In this document: piece after piece, positions 1 through 5,454 of the stretch
How positions within the stretch are numbered: the first letter of the stretch is position 1
Layout of the letters: each line of letters begins with the position of its first letter
Assembly (NCBI GenBank): GCA_025936955.1
Contig: JAICSL010000131.1
Span: forward strand, 1 to 5,580
DNA from: Nitrososphaeraceae archaeon
GTDB lineage: Archaea; Thermoproteota; Nitrososphaeria; Nitrososphaerales; Nitrososphaeraceae
Length of the DNA: 5,580 nt
Direction of reading: 5' to 3'
The notes under the pieces: generated by a model
Database searches by the model: none
The model's input: the letters and a program-made list of their open reading frames with translations, nothing else
Told to the model about the DNA's origin: nothing
Made by a program: the position numbers and the translations under genes

Positions 1-1
1 G

Positions 2-61
2 CTCAAAACATTTATGGAAGAGGAAGAAAAAACAGGGAGAGAAGAACACGCATCATCATAG
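2..61 (+). CDS. possible C-terminal tail of a gene entering from the left
   Basis: Reading from base 2, the frame gives 19 residues ending at a TAG (59-61), with a charged, acidic tail (F-M-E-E-E-E-K-T-G-R-E-E-H). The purine-rich plus strand is what a coding strand looks like in this AT-rich DNA, and a pyrimidine-rich stretch (gctcttctcctcttct, 81-96) follows. The other two plus frames stay open to 81 and 98, and the minus strand is open from an ATG at 120 to the edge, so the frame choice is weak. Nothing about function can be said. Confidence 0.25.
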   Translation, partial: LKTFMEEEEKTGREEHASS

Positions 62-246
62 ATATAACACTGAACAAATAGCTCTTCTCCTCTTCTAAAA
101 TTAACATAACAACAAATCATTATGTATGAATGTATCAAAAACTATCTAAAAAAATTAAATGGGTTGATTTGGATATCATAAGGCAGCAGGTATAACACGG
201 TATCGCAGTAAGGCAGTTTAATGAAGATCCTATATGACTCATATAA
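62..246. other. spacer without an identifiable gene
   Basis: All frames are short. A 19-codon plus-strand frame starts at ATG 122. In frame 1 (160-234), two pieces read W-V-D-L-D-I-I-R-Q-Q-V, stop, H-G-I-A-V-R-Q-F-N-E-D-P-I. These look protein-like and could be further decayed coding sequence upstream of the astacin remnant, but I cannot assign them to a family. Confidence 0.4.
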
Positions 247-273
247 GATATTACAATGAGCGATTGTTCAACA

Positions 274-558
274 ATGAATTTATCCGATTTAGATAAAGCA
301 AATACTAATAATAACTAAAACAACTAAATGGTACACAGGACATATTAAACGTAACACTTTTGATCATAATAAGGTCAAGTATAAAATAATTAACGATATG
401 ACGATTTTTCAAGGAGACAATATTCTTGCCAAAACTGCAGAACAGCTAGAAAAACAATACATGAGATTGGAGATACACTAGGGCTTTGGCATGAGCAAAG
501 TAGAAGTGACAGGGATGATTACATAAGAATTATTCCTGATAATATTAACCCTAAGGTA
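274..558 (+). pseudogene. remnant of an astacin-like (M12A) zinc metalloprotease
   Basis: An intact relative would be a secreted zinc endopeptidase made with an inhibitory pro-region. Three pieces are visible. Frame 1 from ATG 274 gives M-N-L-S-D-L-D-K-A-N-T-N-N-N and then a stop. Frame 2 (about 314-456) gives K-T-T-K-W-Y-T-G-H-I and then YKIINDMTIFQGDNILAK, which resembles the end of bacterial and archaeal astacin pro-regions. Frame 1 from 460 gives HEIGDTLGLWHEQSRSDRD followed by D-Y-I-R-I-I-P-D-N-I-N-P-K. The last piece is the astacin zinc signature HExxHxxGxxHE with its conserved flank, but the second histidine is Asp (GAT, 472-474). The roughly 90 residues expected between pro-region and zinc site are absent. 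So is everything after about 555, including the Met-turn (S-x-M-H-Y). Two frameshifts, an internal deletion, a lost ligand and a missing 3' part make this a dead gene. Recognition is from memory of the motif, not a search. Confidence 0.82.
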
Positions 559-589
559 CTGAGTGGAGGTTGTTTTGTTTTTGATTACC

Positions 590-2878
590 TCAGCTTGCTG
601 GGATAATCTGGTGGATAATCCCTTGTTCAGTTCTTATATTAGGTATATATTTGTCAACACGCTTCCAAATAAAAGAATCATGATTACTCTCACTATTTCT
701 TACAGCCCAAAAGTCATAATCTCCATACTTCCTATCGCCAAATTGGTTTAGGCTTGTGTTTCCAGTGATTCCTTTATATGAGTCAGCTATCTTCACAATT
801 GTACTTTTTAAGTAACTCACATCCTGCGTACCTTTGGTGTTATTTTCAGCTATGGCTGCTACCCATAATGTATCATAGGCGACACTGGCGTAAGATCTGG
901 GTGTTCTTTCTATCTGTTCATGGATCTGATCCTCTATATGTTTGAGCCTTTCATCAGTATCATTTTCAACTGCATATATTGGAGTTGTGAAACCTGTTTT
1001 TACTGCAAACGCTGCTGCTTCAGTATTTCTTATTATCTTGTTATTTAGTGTAGAACCATCACTACCATACCACCTTACTTTTGAGAGAACAGGATGATTT
1101 TGCGCCTGAAGAAAAATCGGTGCTATTTCATCAAATGCTACAAAGTATACCCCAACCTTGTCAATACCATATTGGGATACTGCTTGTTTTACCTTTGAGT
1201 CCAAAGCTTTCAAATCTTGGTCCCAAACGATAAAGTTGATTCTATTAAGACTAGCTGCAAAATCACCTGTGTTAGGTACATATCCACCTCCGTCAACAAC
1301 ACTACCGCCTAGCTCTTGGATACTATGTTTTGTTGCTGTAACTAAATCATTTCCATAAACATCAGTCCTCCAAAAGGGTATTACTACTCTTATTCCATCA
1401 TCCCATATCAGCTTTGATATTGCTTGAGCTTGATGGGTATCATCTGGCACAAACCTAAATACATTGTTTCCACTAATAGCTAAAGAGGGAGCAGTACTTG
1501 ACGGACTAATTAACACTATTCCGTTTTTATCAGCGTAGTCTTGAGTAGCTTTTACATCTGCACTTGTCGCAGGGCCGATAACTATCTTTATACCTTTTTC
1601 TGCTAAATGTTTAAGCTTTTCTAAGCTAACTGATGGATTTGATTGTGTGTCTTCTATAACCAGCTCAACACCAATGCTCGAATGAGTCTTGAAAAAATGT
1701 TCATTGATATCTCTAGCTGCAATCTTTAGCGCTGCCCCTTCTGATTCACCTAAAGAAGATGATACACCTGTTATGGGAAGGAGAGCACCTATTTTCACAG
1801 TCTGCTGCTTTAAAGCACCAACAGGAGCTGGTAGTATTACCTCAGGACCTGCATTAGAAAACAGGAAAAAAGATGATGACGATGAAGATAAATAGTAATA
1901 AACTCCAATTGCTACAGATATTACTATTACAGTGGCTATGGCAGTAAGTGCTACATACCTAATTCTTTTATGGTTTTTTTCTTCTGAGTTATTTTTGTCA
2001 GTGTAGCCACCTCTTGACACAATAATCGGTGTCTCCAGTTGTTCTGACCTACTACGCTCATCACCTGGTTGACTATGTGTTAGCAGAAATTTCACATACC
2101 ATAACAATCCTGCAGCTATGACCAAATAATGGGCTGCAAAAAATATAGAAGATAACCAAAACTGCTCTACTATTGACGTGAGAACAACGACTGCGAACCA
2201 ACTATCTGATATAGCAATTAAAAATAAACCTAAGGATTCACATATCCAAGGTGTGAACCACAATGGCTCCTTTCTAAAGTTTAACAAAATTACTATTGCA
2301 GGGACCATTAAAACTGCATCCATTATTGGGTAGGCGATTATGACTGCAAACATAGCAATACCTCTTTGAGAAGACAACACAGATAGACCGGTTGTAAGTG
2401 CAATTATATATGTAAGAAATATTCCACAACCAATTATACTTGTGACTAGAATTCTGTTGCTAAATTTGAATTTCTTATGGAAATCAATATAAGTTGTATA
2501 TAGATAATAGGCAAGGAATCCATAAGCAGACAACCAAACAAAATCTGCTGGTGAAGGAACAGGCGGGACTATTTCTAGAACGATTTCATATATTGCCCAT
2601 ATAAGGTCAGCACAAAACCATAGCGACAATCCTATCGCAAGAGCTAGATGACTTTTGTCATGATGGGCTTGTGGATGGTGGCTGCGTTGTTGCATATTTC
2701 TATAAACTACAAATATAGCAAGCGCTGCTGCAGTAGATGCGTTAATGCTTATTATCCAACTTGAATAGAACGCTTTTGTTTTTATCTCAGCAAAATAAAT
2801 GAAAGAGTCTGAAATAATAATAGCTAAAACTAATCCTATGAAAAGGCTCTTTCTAGTAAGTTTTATATCACAAATCAC
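590..2878 (-). CDS. membrane protein with nine TM helices and an extracellular LivJ-like type 1 solute-binding domain
   Basis: 762 residues. Hydrophobic helices lie near 11-30, 41-59, 78-100, 111-131, 143-163, 171-199, 208-233 and 240-265. A charged linker (267-306) and a ninth helix (308-329) follow. Basic loops (61-77, 133-142, 202-204, 272-307) alternate so that the N-terminus is inside and the C-terminus outside. After a six-serine run (331-336) comes a type 1 periplasmic-binding fold (about 359-745, Peripla_BP_6/LivJ class): V-K-I-G-A-L-L-P-I-T-G at 361, E-D-T-Q-S-N-P at 409, G-P-A-T-S-A at 435 and the ligand-loop stretch SPSSTAPSLA at 458. The domain is full length for the class. Such domains bind amino acids, amides or similar small molecules. 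A P-S-P-A-D-F-V-W-L-S-A-Y-G stretch at 108-120 recalls membrane sensor modules of some prokaryotic kinases. No permease, ATPase, kinase or lipobox is present here, so sensing is as likely as uptake. Start is GTG at 2878. Confidence 0.88.
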   Translation of the reverse strand: MICDIKLTRKSLFIGLVLAIIISDSFIYFAEIKTKAFYSSWIISINASTAAALAIFVVYRNMQQRSHHPQAHHDKSHLALAIGLSLWFCADLIWAIYEIVLEIVPPVPSPADFVWLSAYGFLAYYLYTTYIDFHKKFKFSNRILVTSIIGCGIFLTYIIALTTGLSVLSSQRGIAMFAVIIAYPIMDAVLMVPAIVILLNFRKEPLWFTPWICESLGLFLIAISDSWFAVVVLTSIVEQFWLSSIFFAAHYLVIAAGLLWYVKFLLTHSQPGDERSRSEQLETPIIVSRGGYTDKNNSEEKNHKRIRYVALTAIATVIVISVAIGVYYYLSSSSSSFFLFSNAGPEVILPAPVGALKQQTVKIGALLPITGVSSSLGESEGAALKIAARDINEHFFKTHSSIGVELVIEDTQSNPSVSLEKLKHLAEKGIKIVIGPATSADVKATQDYADKNGIVLISPSSTAPSLAISGNNVFRFVPDDTHQAQAISKLIWDDGIRVVIPFWRTDVYGNDLVTATKHSIQELGGSVVDGGGYVPNTGDFAASLNRINFIVWDQDLKALDSKVKQAVSQYGIDKVGVYFVAFDEIAPIFLQAQNHPVLSKVRWYGSDGSTLNNKIIRNTEAAAFAVKTGFTTPIYAVENDTDERLKHIEDQIHEQIERTPRSYASVAYDTLWVAAIAENNTKGTQDVSYLKSTIVKIADSYKGITGNTSLNQFGDRKYGDYDFWAVRNSESNHDSFIWKRVDKYIPNIRTEQGIIHQIIPAS

Positions 2879-2880
2879 TA

Positions 2881-2885
2881 CTCCT
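2881..2885 (-). promoter_or_regulatory. Shine-Dalgarno-like AGGAG close to the GTG start
   Basis: Minus-strand AGGAG ends only two bases before the GTG at 2878, which is tighter than usual. If the site is used, initiation at the following ATT codon (2875) would have a five-base gap. No ATG or TTG lies in frame before the first membrane helix, so GTG remains the best choice. Confidence 0.4.
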
Positions 2886-2933
2886 ATGGTCTAACAATGC
2901 TCATGCAGAGTTAGAAAAGAAGAAGATATGTAT

Positions 2934-2942
2934 GAATATATG
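2934..2942 (-). promoter_or_regulatory. candidate TATA box for the nine-TM binding protein
   Basis: Minus-strand CATATATTC lies about 60 bases before the GTG at 2878. Transcription starting about 25 bases further on (near 2912) would give a leader of roughly 35 bases that contains the AGGAG. The match to the archaeal TATA consensus is only fair. Confidence 0.35.
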
Positions 2943-3122
2943 CCTATGCATAACCATAACAAATAAGATAGCCCGATGAGTAAGATTATGACAAATCAGA
3001 TTAGCCATACACGTCAATGTTACAGGTAAAAGATATAAAATTTGTTATTTATGGAGTAAGCTTTGAACAATCAGACTTGTATGTTCTTATCATACGGTAT
3101 GAAACATGTGAAAAGAAAGAAA

Positions 3123-3130
3123 TTTATATT
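3123..3130 (+). promoter_or_regulatory. orphan plus-strand TATA-like box
   Basis: TTTATATT is preceded by a purine-rich GAAAGAAA (3115-3122), the arrangement of an archaeal BRE plus TATA box. Predicted transcription would begin near 3151. Only ATG-GCG-GTA-TAT-TAA (3141-3155) and short frames follow, so this is either the promoter of the decayed sequence further right, a small RNA promoter, or chance in AT-rich DNA. Confidence 0.25.
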
Positions 3131-3297
3131 TAGTATTGATATGGCGGTATATTAAAATACAGCTTTGGTACTGGGAATATTTTTAATCTAAAAACCATTC
3201 ATCTACGATCTTTCATTCATTTTATGCCTTTGATGTATTATTTGCTGTTGAGCTAATATCTCAATGCTCTTAGAACACATGACTTATTGTCATCTAG

Positions 3298-3522
3298 CCA
3301 GTTTCTTCTTTTACATTTCTTCTAGATGATGTTTGTCTTCATCATAGTCAAGTTCCTCTGATTCATGAAACTCATCCTACGACAAACATTTCTAATCCAC
3401 TTGTAAAAACCAGAACATCATTCTACAGAACCATCGTTTTAGGACTACCGTCTCGAGCATTAGGTGAGCTACTCAAAACTAGAGTTGAATCAAAGGAAAT
3501 CAAAGCTTCTACTATTAAATAA
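3298..3522 (+). pseudogene. unidentified coding-like fragment without a start codon
   Basis: This is 74 codons open between TAG (3295-3297) and TAA (3520-3522) with no ATG. The right part is protein-like: S-F-Y-R-T-I-V-L-G-L-P-S-R-A-L-G-E-L-L-K-T-R-V-E-S-K-E-I-K (about 3418-3504). A second frame, offset by one base, runs from GTG 3464 to TAG 3661 (65 codons, lysine- and leucine-rich at its start), so a frameshift near 3464-3520 may have split one gene. I do not recognise the family; a broken transposase, recombinase or regulator is possible, and so is chance. Confidence 0.25.
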
Positions 3523-3775
3523 TGTGAAGTCTATCAAACTGTTCTGCAAAAAAATGAATATGGATGTTCCTTGGAATGTTAGATTATCATTCCTTCACTT
3601 GATAGAAGTTTACAATATCTATGAAATAAAGTCCTCTACTTCATTTTTTAGCCCCAAATAGGTATTGCTGCTTGCTTATAATTGTATAAAGATAATTTGT
3701 ATTTATGACTGTTGTCAGAAGCATTACAATGTGTTTGCTACTTGTAGGAACAAACTGACTGTGTGGTGAGGTGCA

Positions 3776-4654
3776 TTACTTTATAGATGCCTTGACCAAC
3801 TTCATAATATCATCAAATGATGCCTCATTCATAAGAAAGGCGCTACTTGTGCTCTTTAAATAATGATTTCTGTTATTATATGCAGATCCTCCAACTACAA
3901 TAGGCAGTTTATTATTATACTTTGTTTGAATCTGTTGAATGAGCCTTTCAGCTGATCTGATGTTTTCTGAGAGAGTTACAGAGATAAAAACGATATCTGG
4001 TAGCACATCATGTATATATTGTATACCTTCATCTGTAGGTATAGAAGTTGAAATATTATACACTTTAAATCCATTGTTTAAGAGAAGTGATTCTATCATA
4101 TTGCAGGCCAAACCATGCAGCTCGCCATCAGGGGTACATATTATAGCCTTGTACTTGGAAGATGATTTCCAAGACATAGTCCTTGCAGTTATCCGTTCAT
4201 TTATTAATTTAATAAGACTATTTGCAGTATTAGTGCTGGCATGCTCAGTTGCAACGTCTAGTTGACCTTTCTGCCACAAGTCACCAATTCTATACATTAC
4301 AGGTTTTAAGAGTTTATCATAAAAATCACTTAGGCCAAACAATCTAGAATATTTTTCATATATATCTACAAGACCTTTGAAATCACAATTGTTTAGCAGC
4401 ACAAATATTTCTTGTTGAATCTTAGAGGTGAGTTCCTTTCTTTCCTCATGATAAGAGCTAAATGCAGATACAAAGGCTAGAATTTTTGTATCATCTCTAT
4501 ATTCTTCTGGTATGTCGTCAATCGTTACCTGTGATGCTTTACCTAGATATTTTATGGTATGTTGTCTTGATATATTCCTTTTAGGATCCCATACGCTTTG
4601 AACTAGGTAGGCGTAATCTATTCCTTTTACTTTCTTATTTCTAATATATACCAT
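3776..4654 (-). CDS. cobalamin-binding protein, CarH/LitR-like, with a non-MerR N-terminus
   Basis: 292 residues, cytoplasmic, no signal or membrane helix. Residues 1-55 are a basic, beta-rich N-terminus (V-Y-I-R-N-K-K-V-K-G) like that at the front of some archaeal IS1634-type transposases and of thaumarchaeal proteins; its role is unknown. Residues 75-153 form the four-helix cap (B12-binding_2 type) with W127, then nine residues, then E137-H138, the W-x9-EH signature of adenosylcobalamin light sensors. Residues 168-290 are the Rossmann-like B12-binding domain: G-E-L-H at 177-180 (H180 the expected lower cobalt ligand), S-V-T-L-S at 225 and V-V-G-G-S at 253. Two departures: the residue after W127 is Gln where CarH has the His that ligates cobalt after light, and the E-x-H-x-x-G glycine is Ala183. 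Likely a corrinoid-responsive regulator or sensor. A methyltransferase corrinoid protein is less likely because E-x-H replaces D-x-H and no methyltransferase is adjacent. The ATG start is clear; no Shine-Dalgarno is seen. Confidence 0.85.
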   Translation of the reverse strand: MVYIRNKKVKGIDYAYLVQSVWDPKRNISRQHTIKYLGKASQVTIDDIPEEYRDDTKILAFVSAFSSYHEERKELTSKIQQEIFVLLNNCDFKGLVDIYEKYSRLFGLSDFYDKLLKPVMYRIGDLWQKGQLDVATEHASTNTANSLIKLINERITARTMSWKSSSKYKAIICTPDGELHGLACNMIESLLLNNGFKVYNISTSIPTDEGIQYIHDVLPDIVFISVTLSENIRSAERLIQQIQTKYNNKLPIVVGGSAYNNRNHYLKSTSSAFLMNEASFDDIMKLVKASIK

Positions 4655-4676
4655 AGCGAATCAGGGAGACTCATTA

Positions 4677-4736
4677 TTGGCACCAGCCTCGTGACATATA
4701 TATCAAATCAGTAGTACGTTGGACTCCCGGTGCTAA
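4677..4736. repeat. inverted repeat flanking the B12-protein promoter
   Basis: TTGGCACC (4677-4684) and GGTGCTAA (4729-4736) are complementary at seven of eight positions, and the eighth can pair G-U in RNA. The 44-base space between them holds the TATA box at 4695-4704. A second shorter pair, GGGAG (4664-4668) and CTCCC (4724-4728), interleaves with the first. This could be a two-site operator for a dimeric regulator; the first pair alone could also form a stem in an upstream transcript. Confidence 0.45.
4695..4704 (-). promoter_or_regulatory. candidate TATA box for the B12-binding protein
   Basis: Minus-strand GATATATATG lies about 46 bases before the ATG at 4654. A start about 25 bases downstream would give a leader of roughly 20 bases without a Shine-Dalgarno. 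It is the best TATA match in the 132-base spacer. Confidence 0.5.
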
Positions 4737-4750
4737 CGTATAGCATTCAT

Positions 4751-4774
4751 TAAAAAGTAAAGAAATAAAAATAA
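4751..4774 (-). terminator. T-rich archaeal-type terminator
   Basis: On the minus strand, 12 bases after the TAA of the small membrane protein, the sequence reads TTTATTTTTATTTCTTTAC and then a further TTTTT. Consecutive T runs without a hairpin are the usual archaeal termination signal. This supports separate transcription of the membrane protein and the B12-binding gene. Confidence 0.55.
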
Positions 4775-4786
4775 ATCACTTTGCCA

Positions 4787-5368
4787 TTATTGCATTATCT
4801 TATTAGTCTTCACAAATACGCCTATCTCTGTCATTCTTCCAGAAATAAAGCCGATCAAAGCACCATATATAAGATGAAATACAAGCGAACCACCTATAAC
4901 AACTGCATATAACCCCTGGAAATGACCAGCTATATTGTAGATATATTGATTGGGTGCGGAATATACAAAGGAATCAAGTCGTGGTTGTATAGCAAACGTT
5001 GCAAGTGGAACAAATAACACTGTCCATAATGCTATACCTACAACCATTCCTTTTACAACACCTTCTATTGAGTTGTAAGGTGCTATCTTTGACCAGAACA
5101 GTGAAATTTGTCCAAATATATTACCTGCAGCCATTCCAGTCACTATATGTAGTGCAAAGCCAACATACTGGGCCGATGCTGGATCGCTAAATCCTAATGA
5201 CGCTCCAATTACAGCAAAAAATGTTCCAGCAGGAGTACCAGATATAACATCTACTATAACTAAAAGACCAGAAATAGCCCATGCACTAATAAAACCTGCA
5301 AGCGAACAATAGAGTATAAGTTGTCTACGTGGATTTGCTGTATCATTTGTTTTTGTCAAACTTTCCAT
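4787..5368 (-). CDS. small polytopic membrane protein with an internal H-x3-G repeat
   Basis: 193 residues from a clear ATG, ending in TAA. After a polar N-terminus (1-16) there are four clear hydrophobic helices, about 17-40, 66-88, 103-126 and 152-176, plus a possible short one at 43-58. The short C-terminal tail is charged. Helices three and last carry the same pattern: LHIVTGMAAGNIFG at 73-86 and FHLIYGALIGFISG at 164-177, each H-x3-G-x3-G-x3-G. This suggests an internal duplication and tight helix packing. H74 and H165 in equivalent places, with H149 nearby, could bind a metal or cofactor, but no classical motif shows it. In size and glycine-rich helices it resembles YagU/DUF1440-like membrane proteins; I do not recognise a named family or function. 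It lies 132 bases upstream of the B12-binding gene on the same strand but has its own promoter and terminator, so co-operation is only a possibility. Confidence 0.82.
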   Translation of the reverse strand: MESLTKTNDTANPRRQLILYCSLAGFISAWAISGLLVIVDVISGTPAGTFFAVIGASLGFSDPASAQYVGFALHIVTGMAAGNIFGQISLFWSKIAPYNSIEGVVKGMVVGIALWTVLFVPLATFAIQPRLDSFVYSAPNQYIYNIAGHFQGLYAVVIGGSLVFHLIYGALIGFISGRMTEIGVFVKTNKIMQ

Positions 5369-5389
5369 ATCTATTCATTACGAACTTAC

Positions 5390-5397
5390 TATATAAA
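5390..5397 (-). promoter_or_regulatory. TATA box, leaderless promoter of the small membrane protein
   Basis: The minus strand reads TTTATATA, a near-perfect archaeal TATA box, centred 25 bases ahead of the A of the ATG at 5368. Archaeal transcription starts about 25 bases after the box centre, so the mRNA should begin at or within a base or two of the start codon. This fits the lack of a Shine-Dalgarno and also supports the chosen start. Confidence 0.7.
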
Positions 5398-5440
5398 CAC
5401 GTGCCTAGAACTCAATATAGTGCCTAACTAAATGTATAGT

Positions 5441-5453
5441 GAAAATAAAATAG
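5441..5453 (-). terminator. possible T-rich terminator after the edge frame
   Basis: Minus-strand CTATTTTATTTTC starts directly after the TGA at 5455-5457. It is short, and its value depends on the minus-strand edge frame being a real gene. Confidence 0.3.
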
Positions 5454-5454
5454 A

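Larger units (their letters stand above)
2886..3775. other. gene-poor stretch with decayed reading frames
   Basis: About 890 bases between two minus-strand genes contain no intact gene I recognise on either strand. The left 400 bases have only short frames. The right half (about 3298-3661) has two overlapping longer frames without a convincing start. An acidic 21-codon minus-strand piece (3311-3376, D-E-F-H-E-S-E-E-L-D-Y-D-E-D) is also open. No tRNA, direct-repeat array or IS ends were seen. Confidence 0.5.

Noticed and set aside
563..751. Plus-strand 62-codon frame starting at 563
   Set aside because: It lies mostly opposite the C-terminal coding part of the solute-binding protein and has no promoter or family resemblance. 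It is an antisense shadow.
1158..1895. Plus-strand frames at 1158-1358 and 1689-1895
   Set aside because: Both are fully antisense to the well-supported solute-binding domain; the lysine/aspartate-rich end of the second is the complement of the serine run and adjoining helix.
590..2878. Branched-chain amino acid ABC transporter operon
   Set aside because: The binding domain is LivJ-like, but no LivH/M/F/G gene is in the window and the domain is fused to membrane helices not needed for that role.
3311..3376. Acidic 21-codon minus-strand piece
   Set aside because: Its composition is protein-like, but stops lie on both sides and there is no start codon. It overlaps the plus-strand fragment, so it is too short to call.
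3939..4265. Plus-strand 108-codon frame
   Set aside because: It is fully antisense to the B12-binding domain, whose motifs are all on the minus strand.
3776..4654. Corrinoid protein of a methanol or methylamine methyltransferase system
   Set aside because: It has E-x-H instead of D-x-H, plus W-x9-EH, and no MtaB/MttB-type gene is next to it. Kept as an alternative only.
4677..4736. tRNA or cobalamin riboswitch suggested by the GC-rich paired ends
   Set aside because: No T-loop GTTCGAATC-like sequence, anticodon stem or CCA-ready acceptor is visible, and no B12-box-like sequence is present. Only the outer eight-base pairing is convincing.
4999..5190. Plus-strand 63-codon frame
   Set aside because: It is antisense to the small membrane protein; the leucine-rich translation reflects the complement of membrane-helix codons.
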